A stretch of 64,000 nt of DNA from Daldinia sp. FL1419 (lineage: Eukaryota; Ascomycota; Sordariomycetes; Xylariales; Hypoxylaceae), in assembly GCA_025201765.1 (NCBI GenBank), contig MU623435.1, positions 62,001-126,000 on the forward strand, given 5' to 3'. Both the position numbers and the translations under genes were made by a program. Positions 35,101 through 45,568 of this stretch are shown here, piece by piece (the stretch's first letter is position 1; each line of letters opens with the position of its first letter). The notes under the pieces were generated by a model. The model did not search any database. It had not been told where the DNA came from and saw nothing but the letters and a program-made list of their open reading frames with translations.

Positions 35101-35562
35101 ACTTTTGAGCCGGAGCAGCTCATCGACGGTATACTTGCGGGATTCCATGGGAAAGTCGATGTAGACGTAGACAAAGCAGGTCCTGGTCTGTTCACCGTGA
35201 TAGCACCGGAACAGGGTTGGAAAAGCACCAACCCTCTTTCGAGTAGGTTTCTTGGCGTAGGTTTCGACGATGAGTTCTAGAGCCACAGATAGCTGCGGAG
35301 GGATTCTATTGATGTCAGTAATCTTCTGTGCTTGGAGTTGAGAAAGGATGAATTTGGGTAATTCCAAAGAAGATGTGGTGGAAGATGGTAAAGGCTGAGT
35401 CAGTTCTGATTTGACATATATCTGTTGAATATCCTGATTGTAGTTGAACCTGAACTTGAGGCTAAAGAAAGTAGTTCCTGAAATGGGAATATCATGCTCC
35501 TGAGCACATCTAATCTCCCTATCAAATTCTGCCCTGTGTGGATAGAAACGGCGTCCAGACAT
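32138..35562 (-). CDS. Large unassigned protein, conserved-looking N-terminal region and disordered middle
   Basis: Three exons: 35562-35052, 34837-32545 and 32495-32138, with introns of 214 and 49 nt, giving 1053 residues. Both junctions have good signals (donors GTAGGT and GTATAT; branches ACTAAC and GCTAACC). Residues 1-170 look folded, with alternating strands and helices (FFSLKFRFNYNQDIQQIYVK, SVALELIVETYAK, RTCFVYVYIDF). The middle is disordered: Ser/Thr/Pro-rich, with a Pro/Gly/Leu segment (MPLYPLPHGLPVGFGLPGLP), then a predicted helical stretch (SEITKRQLDALKTSLKYYED). The C-terminus is charged. No known domain was recognised. Possibly a nuclear or RNA-associated regulator, but that is a guess. 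The 214-nt first intron is longer than its neighbours. Confidence 0.75.
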
Positions 35563-36479
35563 CTTGTCTACAGGGCCAGCTGGGCCCAGCTACTATGTTC
35601 GCCGAATGTGCAGAAATATGACAGAGAAATGATGAACGGCGATGCAGAAAGGCGATAAAGTATCAAATGAAACCAACAGATAGGGTGCGCAGCATATGGC
35701 GAGTGGTTGGTGTTTGGGAGTGGATGAACGGCGAAGGGAATGGAGTGTGCGTGTATGTGCGTGTGAAGGATGCTAAAAAAGATTTCGGCGCGATTGATTG
35801 TGGGATTTCTAGGCAGAAAAATTTGCAAAACCCTAAGGGTACGCGCCGACGTGGTTGGCTATGCACGAGCTTTTTTTTTTTTTCTTTTTTTTTTTCTTCG
35901 CGTTGCTTGCTGCCTTGTGAAAAAAGGGGGGTACCTCAGGTTTGTGAGGCGGCGTTGTCTAGGAGAAAGCAACTGCACAACATGTGACAACAGGCAGCGA
36001 CAGCATACTTGTAGATAATCAAACATAGTACTTACATCCCAAAAAAAGGTACAATCGAGCGAAAGGCGTGAGCAATCAGCAAAAGGTAGGCATACAAGAT
36101 CTTTTCGAGGCAGATCTGTAAAGGCTATGCTGGGTTTGAAGCGTTGATGGCGAGGTAGACAAAGTGGAATTAGATAATTCGTGTAGAAGCGTAGCATAAG
36201 AGAAGCTCGAGTTGTTATAGCTAAGACTTACAATGATAAAAATACGACGGATTGCACTTAACTTATATGTATACTGATCTATCAAGTACTTACGGTGGTA
36301 GCTACATGTATTCTCCCCTGAGAGAGGAAAGGGGCATGCGGCATATGCGTCATTACCCATTATAATGTATTATACTCGGAGCAGGGGCATTCCACCAAGA
36401 GGTAGGTATCCTTACTCGTACCAGGTACGCATATATCTATAGAGATAGGTAGTCACCCAAAATAGCATGGGCATTGAAT

Positions 36480-36499
36480 TCATCATCATCATCATCATC
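36480..36499 (+). repeat. CAT trinucleotide microsatellite
   Basis: Six consecutive CAT/ATC units in non-coding DNA. Confidence 0.8.
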
Positions 36500-37254
36500 T
36501 AGGGGCTTATACCTACACAGCCATGGAGATACATAAATTCAGCTAGGTATTATTTCATCAACACACCTACCTATATTTACATCCTATATTTACATTAATC
36601 CATATTGTGGGCGACACGACAGGCTCATGTCATCACAGTACCTTTCAACATTGTATATGCACAAACACGGGGCCCCTTCCCCCTTGTCATAGGTACGCGG
36701 CAACCTACACTGGATAAAAAGGTAGGAAGGCATGTAATAATCTAAAGTAAATATCTACTTGCTTACCTACCTACCTAGGTATGTGTGCCTGCCATAAATA
36801 TTATGTAAATAGACTATGTGTAAGCGTATAGCTGCATGCAGATAAGTATATGTGCTTTCCGTGGGCTATGACGTCCTTTCCCGTTAAGATGATGTGTGAA
36901 TGCCTTCACTATAAAAGGTTTTATGAGATGATTCTGCACAGTAGCATAAGGGGTTTACGTACTGGATAGCACGTTTTATGCCATTGGAACATGTGCGCTA
37001 TACGCGACATGTACCCAACCTTTGTTTATGATGCATTCTATCCAATATCTCGTCTATTTAATTGTTCTTGCTTTAATAAGTATATGGATTTACGTTCGTC
37101 ACTTTGCATTGGTGGCTAGGTATGCTAGCCTCTATTGCTATGATAAAGGGAAAAGGGACGTGGAAACACAGCGTAGTCTAGTTCATATTATTCGACTAGA
37201 ATGAGTTTGATTGTAACACGGCAATAATCCTCCCAGGTTGTCACCTCCCTTTCC

Positions 37255-37680
37255 CTAAAATAGGGGGAGGGGGGCATAGTCCACAGTATAAGTAAAAGCT
37301 GTCTCGGAGGTTAAACATAAGGCTGATGACATTCCTGATGCAATGTACAATCGAAAGGGCAACGCCATGTGTATAATGCCAGTAGCCTTATAAACATTTA
37401 AACCAGAGTATGCCGAACGGGTACTAATAAACTGCGAGTTGAGTATGACTGACGAGGAAAGTACTGTAAACCTTTCCTTAGAGATAAAACACATAAACGC
37501 CAGACCATTCATGAGAATGATGCTGTTCGCGACACCAAAACCTTAGACGAGCAAGCCAGAGGAAACTTGACATCCAGTCATCCACCAAAGCACGTTCGCA
37601 AGCCCTGGCGTAAGAGAAATAACGGCATAAAAAACTCTGTAGATATTCAACGCCCCGAGGCCATGAGGATTGGGATTGTC
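37255..37680 (-). pseudogene. Decayed membrane-protein gene fragment
   Basis: The minus frame from 37680 reads through a protein-like stretch (NPNPHGLGALNIYRVFYAVI, LTPGLANVLWWMTG) interrupted by an in-frame TAA at 37545-37543, then continues as GFGVANSIILMNGLAFMCF and further hydrophobic segments to 37255. A CTAG at 37684-37681 could be an old splice acceptor, and upstream (about 37735-37840) there is an intron-like GTAAGA...CTGACAG segment. The hydrophobic pattern suggests a multi-spanning membrane protein. The family is not recognised, and the region may simply be non-coding. Confidence 0.3.
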
Positions 37681-40600
37681 CTAGCTTTCTATCGGTTTGT
37701 ATCCATATCGTGTATATGTACAGGATCCCGCAAATGTCGACTATAAACCTGTCAGAAGACGCGCATACATGATGACTAAGAGAGTTACACGGTATTGAGT
37801 ATCTTACCTGCGCTGCCCTAAATACTACCAGATCCCAAGGGACCTATTTATATCCGTCCCCTGGAGTAGTATGGACATTTATCGGGTACTCATGGACTGT
37901 CGATCATCGGGGTTAGGTGGATTCGGCGTCGGAGGTTCCGGTCGCGGAGGCGGCTCGGGCTTGTGGTTAAGACAGTTGGATGACTCCTTTTCGTTAGCCG
38001 CCAATGAGAGGCCCTGTTCAAGCTTATGCTGCCCACTGCTCGAGTAGAAAAACATTGTGTTCTATGGTATTTGATGAAGGAACGTAGAAGTGTATCTTGC
38101 TGTTTTAGAAGTTGATGAAAAAAGATGGTGGCGATGATGGTAATACTATGTAACCAGATTTTCGGTGGCAATCCTCCATACGAAAGTACGATTTCGAGGT
38201 TGGAAAGGAAACCAGCCCTTTAAGCAGCTCCATAGCCACACCTTGGAGCCTATCCTCTTCAGAACAACCCCCACTCCAATCTCCGGGCCGACACAGCTCT
38301 AGGTTCTTAATAACCATTGGGCGGGCCCACGATGTCGAAGTGTCACGCCTTCCTTTCTAGCATGTAGTTGACAAATGCACGTCAAATCCCCTATAGGAGA
38401 TTTTACCGACCCACACACGTGGTGATAGATCGACATTGAATCATCCTCATGGTTTGGCTCGGCTAGGTGATGGTGTCTTCATCTCAAGAACGACTTCCAA
38501 GACTGCTGGCGGATGACGCTTCAGTGCATAGGCTCCCGAACGTAACCGCGTAAGCCGCTTTAGTTTTGCCTTGCTATTTCTTGATAAAAAAGTTAATGGG
38601 CAGGGGTTCCAAACGACCGGTGCAACCTCGTAGCTTCTAAATCAAGGTCACTATGATCACAGCTCATTAAGGAAATCGTGACAGTGCACGCATGCTCCCA
38701 CGCCGCTGACCTTATTGCAACCATCCTATAATAGAGGTCCGGTGACGTTTGGAGGGTTACGGCATATGTATAACAAAAGGCTGATATCAGCGAATTGTGA
38801 CCCGAGTTCCACCTGATTTGAATGCGTCCATGGCATTTTCGGCGACAAACTGAACCACTCAGCCAGCGGCCGACTTGGATTGGTCGGAAATGGCCATCTG
38901 AAAAGTTTCGGAGAACCGAAGCCGTGCTCCAGATGAGTGAGCAGAGAGAAAGGTCCCAGGGTCTGGGCGCGCAGCAAGCGTAGCAACAACCTGGATGGAC
39001 GGGCAATATCGATGTCTGCTACATCGGCCACGACCACGGTGATCTGACTGACAGGACATTTAGCCCATGGTACCAGAGTAGTCTGGCCTTATGCCGTGCC
39101 AAGTCGTGTATGTTTCAGAATAACAATTTGGCCGGGTCCTCGCGAGATCGCCAGGGCCAATGCGCGTCGTGTGGGCTACAGAACATCCCGGCATCGCATC
39201 GCGGGAGGTCTCGCTAGGCTCTGCAAGCCAGGCGGGTAGTCTAATATCGAGTCAGCCGCATTCCGGGGAATTGGCTGCCAGAGTTTGAACGACGCGGCTT
39301 GTCTTCTAGAACCCTTCTTTTAGGACCGTAGGTAAACTTATAAAGCTTTCCTAGTGCTCCTAATCCAAGCCGTCGACAGCTACTTGCCGTGCTGGGAATT
39401 CATCCGGACGTAGCACAGCATGACGCATTCGTTTCCAAAGGTAGAATTCAACCTTATCCCTCATCCTAGTTACTCCTCGGCTGGGTAACCCGGAGCTCTT
39501 CGGAGCTCTTTTTTTCAAGTATGGACATTGGACATGGGATAGCCGACCTTAGCTTAACATGGAGGACCATGGAGCAGCATAAGAGAGGGTCTAAGTCTGT
39601 GACCATACCTATGACCATGGTGACCATGGAAAATCATCAAGCGCCATTATCGGTCGAGTCGGCAGTTCCGCGAAACTGCAAGCAAACTGTAAAGCGTCCC
39701 ATAAGATAGGTCAATATCTTTTTTTTTTTTTTTTTTTAAGTTTCACAGGTATCTTACTTGCAATATCTTGTTATCTCGGTAATAACTTAAAAATCTAGAG
39801 TAAACAAGTACCGGCGTACATGATGTAAGTAGGTATGTAGGTAGGTACGTAGTGCGAATGTATCTTGTAGAGGTATCACAAAAACACCGTCACGACTTGG
39901 TCATGCCCGTTCGCATTTACATGCACTCGCTTGTACCTGAGTACATCGAGTGTGGGTGAAAGTGGATCCTTTTTTCATGGGGGTCACGGGCAAATCGGTT
40001 AACCTTTTCTAACCCTTTCCTTTCCTAGCGTAGGTATCTTTTCTGTGGGCAACCTAGGACAATTATTCTGTTAGATCCATCGATTCGGACAGAAAGACCC
40101 GCAGGACCCGCAAAATCTTCAACCCAGGTTCGCGCTTGGACTACCTATATTTTGGCTCACCCGGCTCACCTCGGCGGGGGATGACCCACCTCCCACGAAC
40201 TTGTATGCCTATGTAGGTACATACCTACCTACCTAGGTATACATGCCTATCATACAGATAACTGAAAGTACCATCCCCAGCAGGTGTTCGGTATGGAAGT
40301 GTACACCTGCTGAGATCTATATACGTATGTATTCCCCTGTTACCTAGGTAGGTAGTTAGACCTACGACCGTATCAAGTTAGGTTAGTTCTTACAGGATTC
40401 GTTGCCCACTTCGGGCGGTACAGCGTCTGTGATAGGCTTTAGGATATTACACTCTAAGATCGAACTAACCAATCCCATCACCCCTCTATCCCTTACTGCT
40501 TTAGTCTCGCACTAAGATTCGCTAGATTGTTATGTACGTAACCGAAAGCGTAGGGCTGCCTTATAATCCAAGCAACTTGGTTCACTTTGGGAAAGATAGA

Positions 40601-41013
40601 GTCTTCCTATCTAAAGGCATGTTAGAGAACACAATCCTTCCTATGGTACAATCACTGGCGTGCCTCGGTTTGTTGCTTATACATAACCGAACCCCGGGAA
40701 TCTTGGCGTAAAAAGGAATCCCTCTAACCTTGCTAGCGTAGAGAAAAAGTGACGCCACTGCCGATAGCAAAATGGAGATCTCCTGGGTTCCTCGATCGAA
40801 CCCTCGATCAACTCCTCCTATATCTCTAACACCTCATAATCTAAAACCCGGTGACTGAGAAATATTCTGAGACGTGCACAACCACAAAACTACCTAGTCA
40901 CTTAATCACCAGAACAACTTCGTTCCAGATTCGAAATAGGACTTGCCGCTCCTTTCGGCTATCAAGGACCTAAAGTGGAAAACCGAGGGATAAAACATTC
41001 ATCAATCGCGACA

Positions 41014-41946
41014 ATGGCACCGCTGACTCCACACTGGGACCAGCCCTCGCATCCTGACATCCAAGACGTGATCATCAACCCGCATGAATTCACATCGAAG
41101 AGCCTGTCCAAAATCTCCCTACCTCCTTTCGGCTTATATGCGAAATTGGACTTTCCTCCGTGCACCTTCGCTGAGTCCCCGACCTACGCTACGGTCCAGT
41201 GCGGCCGGGACAAGCATCTAGACCTCAACAGCGACCTGTTGTACATTAACCACTCGTGCGAGCCGTCCCTCATCTTCGATACGGCTAGTATGAACGTTAT
41301 CGCGGGGCCGAACGGCCTTGAGCCTGGGGAAGAGCTGACCGTCCGTCGTCACCACCATCGCCGGTAAGCCCGTTACTAGCGCCCCGCAAGAAGCTTACCT
41401 CTGCCACAGTTCTTTTATCCGTCTACAGAGTGGGATATGGCCCAATCCTTCGACTGCCTCTGCGGCAAGCCGACATGCCGCGGGCGTATTAGTGGCGCGA
41501 AGGACATGCTCAAGAACCAGCTTGAGGGTGTTTGGCTGAACGGTCACATCCTTCAACTCCTCGAGGAGCGAGATCTCCGTAATGCGAGTACCGGCAACAA
41601 GGAAACTGATCCTGAAAATGGTACTAGTACTTTAGCCGGTCGTGATTCCTCGACGAAAGTTGTTCCATCCCCTGAGGATTTCACTGCTCAAGCTCTAAGA
41701 GATGCCTTGAAGCATGCTGAAAGGGTCGTCGACGCCGCTAAGAGCGCTCTCCAATCATACCTTGCTTCACCGGCGTTATCGACTAGCGATAGCAGGGAAG
41801 GCCGTGGGGGGAGGGGTAATACGGATGCCAGTGGAATAGCAAGCTTTAGTGAGACCGGCACCTCCTTAGCCTCCGGCTTGACGAGACGCGGTATCACGTC
41901 ACGGGAATTGAGCGGCGAGATGGGTGGAGATACCATCGCAGTCTGA
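41014..41946 (+). CDS. SET-domain protein, putative lysine methyltransferase
   Basis: Two exons, 41014-41340 and 41410-41946, give 287 residues. The C-terminal half of a SET domain is plain: YINHSCEPSLIFDTASMNVIA, GEELTFFYPSTEWDMAQ, then the post-SET cysteines of CLCGKPTCRG. This matches the short fungal SET proteins (about 250-300 residues) whose N-terminal SET half is reduced. Such proteins may methylate histone or non-histone lysines; activity is not proven here. A long Ser/Gly-rich disordered tail follows residue 180. The 69-nt intron must begin with GTCCGT to give ELT|FFYPSTEW. A better-looking GTAAGC 24 nt downstream would shift frame. The ATG at 41014 is preferred because upstream only a GTG (40975) is in frame. 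Confidence 0.8.
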
Positions 41947-42307
41947 GCTTCGCAAGAAATAAGTCATGTCTTTAGCTGTTTTGTAGTTTAGTTGCTTTCT
42001 CTCCTCCCGGATTCAACATTCCTGTTTCCATGCCAGCTCTCAACAGCCTGGCCAACTTGAAAACCGCACTCACCCAAAGCCCCGGTTCGGGTGAGGGCAA
42101 AACGTTCCTTAAGAGTTATATCTTAGTTATGGTACACCTGCGTCAACTGGCAGGACCTCAATGCAAATCTTCCAGGCTCTAGTTTAACAGATCCTCAACG
42201 CGCAAACTCCATGCCATCGTGACCATCTAGCCACGGCCAATACACGCAAGTTTAAATATACATCCATTACCACCCAAACATATCATTAATGCCTCATATC
42301 TGGGTAT
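41947..42307. other. Intergenic, convergent 3' regions
   Basis: 3' flanks of the SET gene and the type II membrane protein gene. No feature seen. Confidence 0.4.
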
Positions 42308-44182
42308 TTATCGATCCTCTTCACTCTTGTCATCTCCCCAGCGAAGCCAACTAGATCCTCGCCCTCCGGATTCACTTCCCACACCTCCAGCGTACTGACT
42401 TTCCTCCTCCTCCCATTTCAGTCTTTCTACCCTGGAACGTGCCAGGAATGCCTTGGCGAATCGCCAAGCTTCTGTGTCTGCCAAATTCCAAGCTTCAATC
42501 GCGTTCCGTATACGCTCGTCCTCTTTGACCTTACTCGTCATTACCTCCCGTGCCCTATTCAGGAGGCTCGGTTCGCGTAAGAGGTCATCATTGGAGGGCT
42601 CCGGTCCATCTGCCGGGTCGCGTTCAGGCTTTGGACGACGCTCTGGGCCTGGAACCGGCGTTTCTGATTTTCCATCGTCAGTCATGTTACTTGGGATTTC
42701 AAAACCAAACCACCAGTCCAAATCATCCGGGAGTGACTCCTTTTCAGCCGTAAGCCACAGAGAGTGCGATGCGGCATATTCACCAGCTACAGCGTCCTTG
42801 AATTTAAGAACACGCATCGACCCAGATATACCCGTTCCTAATAGCTCCTGGAAGACAAGGTAAAGCCATTCATCACGTCTTTTGATCTCTCGCCTTATAT
42901 AGGCAATGTCCAAAGTATTTCGAAGCGTGTCTAATGTGCGTAGAGTGTAGGGGTGCGGTACCGTTCCTACAGTATACAAGTCCGTATCGTTTTTATAACG
43001 CGCGGGGGTCGAAATCCTCATCGGATGAGAAGATACGCAAGGGGAGCATTTGGGAAGATTTGGCGGGCACGATGCCGGCATTGGGCTATCACTACAAATC
43101 GCAAGTCTATTTGCCAGGTCTAAGGCAGGCTTGATCATATGTGTAGTGTGAGTTGGCATGGGCTTAAGGACTGCGATACCGCTACTGAAAATATCCTGCC
43201 AGGTATTGTGTAGGTGAAAGTTAATAAGGTTATTCAAGCTCTTCATGCCCTTATCGCGATCTGCTGCAATTTCTTCCGCGATCTTCTGATAGGTCTTCTC
43301 AAGAGTCTTGGTATCGTAGAATGCTAGTGAATCATGCGACGGGTCAACACGAAAAGTTTCACTACTGACAGCGGAGATCACGCCCTTGGCAGATTTATTT
43401 TTGGGGTCTCGGAGCGCCTGAACAATGGCATCGGCGATCTGGACCTTGGGGCCTGCGAATATGGCATTGTCAATATCTTCCCACCTCGTCAAACCAGGAT
43501 ATTCCCCTCTTCGTAGGAACGAGAGTAAAGGATCCTCGTAAGCTGCCATAGGGAGTAACAAATAATGCGCGAGAAGTCCACCGCCCATATTTTCCCACGC
43601 AAGCCAGCGCATCATATCTTTCTTGAAACTTGGTTCCACATCTAACCTCTGAAGCTCGTCATAAAGAGGATTATTCATAGCTTCCGCCGCGCTTAAAATA
43701 ATGGGCTTAAATCCCTTGGCCCACCAGGCGCGCCTCCACGTCAATAAAAGTGCGCTATCGGCCTCCTTCGTTGGCGCATCGCGCTGGACAGTGGTGTCGT
43801 AATAGCAATAAATGGGGGCTCTCTCTTTTAGGGGCGGGAGGAGAGACCGGTTCTCATCCAACGTGATAGATGACGAAAATGGGTTCCTCCAGTTCCAATT
43901 TGAATACCACGAACTCTCTCCATATGTCGAGTTCTTCTGTTCCGCAGGCTTGTGGGAAGCGGGTCGGAAGGGGTTCAATATACTCGACGAAAGCTTATCC
44001 TTATATTTTGGTATTGAAAACTTATGATCGGCAATCGATTTTGACAAGCTTGGCCCAGTCGGTATCGAATTAGGGAGCGTAAAAAGGAGGGTGAATAAGG
44101 CGAATAAGCCAAGGAGAACGAGGAGAAATGAGATTCGTCGCGGGCCTATTCGTAGCCCTAAGGCCGAGCCGCGCCCCCTCAT
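42308..44182 (-). CDS. Type II membrane protein, glycosyltransferase-like, fungal-specific
   Basis: Single exon, 624 residues. A short basic cytosolic tail (MRGRGSALGLRIGPRR) and one TM anchor (ISFLLVLLGLFALFTLLFTL) give Golgi/ER type II topology. The luminal domain begins near residue 120 (PIYCYYDTTVQRDAP) and includes LLTWRRAWWAKGFKPIILS and WLAWENMGGGLLAHYLLLPM, a layout reminiscent of fungal Golgi glycosyltransferases. However, no DxD motif stands out and I cannot assign a family. NKS, NMT and similar sequons are present. The C-terminal 130 residues are Pro/Glu-rich and charged. I recall similar conserved hypothetical proteins in many Pezizomycotina. The transferase suggestion is inference. 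Confidence 0.75.
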   Translation of the reverse strand: MRGRGSALGLRIGPRRISFLLVLLGLFALFTLLFTLPNSIPTGPSLSKSIADHKFSIPKYKDKLSSSILNPFRPASHKPAEQKNSTYGESSWYSNWNWRNPFSSSITLDENRSLLPPLKERAPIYCYYDTTVQRDAPTKEADSALLLTWRRAWWAKGFKPIILSAAEAMNNPLYDELQRLDVEPSFKKDMMRWLAWENMGGGLLAHYLLLPMAAYEDPLLSFLRRGEYPGLTRWEDIDNAIFAGPKVQIADAIVQALRDPKNKSAKGVISAVSSETFRVDPSHDSLAFYDTKTLEKTYQKIAEEIAADRDKGMKSLNNLINFHLHNTWQDIFSSGIAVLKPMPTHTTHMIKPALDLANRLAICSDSPMPASCPPNLPKCSPCVSSHPMRISTPARYKNDTDLYTVGTVPHPYTLRTLDTLRNTLDIAYIRREIKRRDEWLYLVFQELLGTGISGSMRVLKFKDAVAGEYAASHSLWLTAEKESLPDDLDWWFGFEIPSNMTDDGKSETPVPGPERRPKPERDPADGPEPSNDDLLREPSLLNRAREVMTSKVKEDERIRNAIEAWNLADTEAWRFAKAFLARSRVERLKWEEEESQYAGGVGSESGGRGSSWLRWGDDKSEEDR

Positions 44183-45568
44183 GATGTAGTTGAGGGTACA
44201 ATGCGAAGGTTGGCCGGCGAAGACAAGTTATCAATCTAATCAAGAGAGGGTAAAACGGTTATGGGATCAAGTGCGAGTTGCGCGATGGCATTTGAGTATG
44301 GGTTGGATGAGGTTACGCGTGCCGACATGAACCCTTCAAATAGATTTTTTGAAAACGAAGGACTGGGAAAAGTTCCGAACTGCACACTCGAACAATTAAA
44401 TTAGATTTATTTCATGACTTCTTAGAGTCATTGCGCAAAATCAAATAAAATCAAATAAAAAATCGCAATCCTATCTCTAACATCCGGACATCCCCTATAA
44501 TAACGAAGGAGAGATTGCTAGAATGTTAAAATGTGTTAAGGAAACTTTCAAAGTAGAATGGTTTAGTTATGCAACCTCAGCGTACACGGATCCATTTCTA
44601 ATTGCCCTATCCCTATTAAGCATATCCTGTCCACATTGGTGGGGGATATGTGGCTAAGTATCCCGATAGGCAGGTAGTACCTGACCTCAACGAGTACCGG
44701 CTCGTGATTGTGGCTTGACAATATTAAGTAAGTGGTGCCCCTGAACTTACCTAGGTTACCTTAGGTAGGTACTTAGGTATCTTAACGTTACACTCATCCA
44801 ACAAGTCATTACACGGGTATACTGCATCAACCACATGGTTAATAAGTTTCCTTAGACATCTATCATATTGCACGGTTATTTGATAGGATGTGAAAATCCC
44901 ATCAGTCTTGAGAAGATGACTCTTTTTAAGCCGCCTAGCCCAAATCTCCATACTGACTCGGTAAGTATTAAGATTCGTCAAGGACTCAAGGTAGGAAAAC
45001 TCCGGCAGGAAAGGACGTGTGACATCCTTTAGAAGCACAAACGTGGGTGTATACGATACTCCGAATAACCCCCTACAATTCAGTGATCGATGAATCCTAA
45101 GTAAACAATCTCTTATACACCCACCCATAGGAAAGCCCGATTCCGGGTCGGCACTTAATCAACCACTACAGTGATCTATATACCAACTACCTAGTGCAAA
45201 GCATTATAGAACTACCATCCACGAGGTTTCCATATTCCCTCTACGTGCCTAGGCCGGAGGGGCAGGTGCAGCTTGGTTCCTTCTTATCTCCTACGTATGA
45301 AACTTTTAAATATCCATATTCGACCCTTCTACCTATAAAACAGTTCTTCACTGCCCTAATCAACAATAGGCTGCGGTATTCGGCCTGTTTAGATCTCTCG
45401 AGCCATAACATAGCTATCTTGACATTTCACCTAATATTTTCCCGCCGTATAGGGCCTATTGGAATTCTAACAAGGGCATTGATTTCGTATTTACATCGAA
45501 CTGGGCGCAAAGCATAACCTAAAAACCCAAATCGCAAGCTGCCTTCAATATAACATAGACAAGCAAAG
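44183..45568. other. Intergenic region
   Basis: 1.4 kb between divergent genes. Contains a dense CCTAGGTT/CCTTAGGTAGGTA motif cluster (44747-44780). Minus frame 44751-45128 (125 codons) and plus frame 45194-45517 show no family resemblance and are not called. Confidence 0.35.

Larger units (their letters stand above)
35563..41013. other. Gene desert (about 5.4 kb)
   Basis: No intact gene recognised. Contents: a T-rich tract (35871-35898), CAT microsatellite (36480-36499), CCTAGGTA motifs (36768-36781, 40220-40245, 40342-40353), the decayed frame near 37.3-37.7 kb, a higher-GC stretch with fragmentary minus-strand frames (38.4-39.3 kb) that resembles eroded coding sequence, and a T17 tract (39720-39736). 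The right end is the promoter of the SET-domain gene. Confidence 0.45.

Noticed and set aside
38593..39059. Overlapping minus-strand frames of 66-137 codons in the gene desert
   Set aside because: No family resemblance in any frame; kept only as a hint of eroded coding sequence.
40780..40812. GGTTCGA-like B-box on the minus strand, possible tRNA
   Set aside because: No flanking complementary T-stem and no A-box or cloverleaf; not a tRNA.
40975..41013. Upstream GTG start for the SET-domain gene
   Set aside because: Non-ATG start with no support; the ATG at 41014 is sufficient.
44751..45128. 125-codon minus-strand frame
   Set aside because: Looks partly protein-like but has no recognisable family, no neighbour exon and begins in a repeat-like CCTAGGTA cluster; not enough to call a gene.
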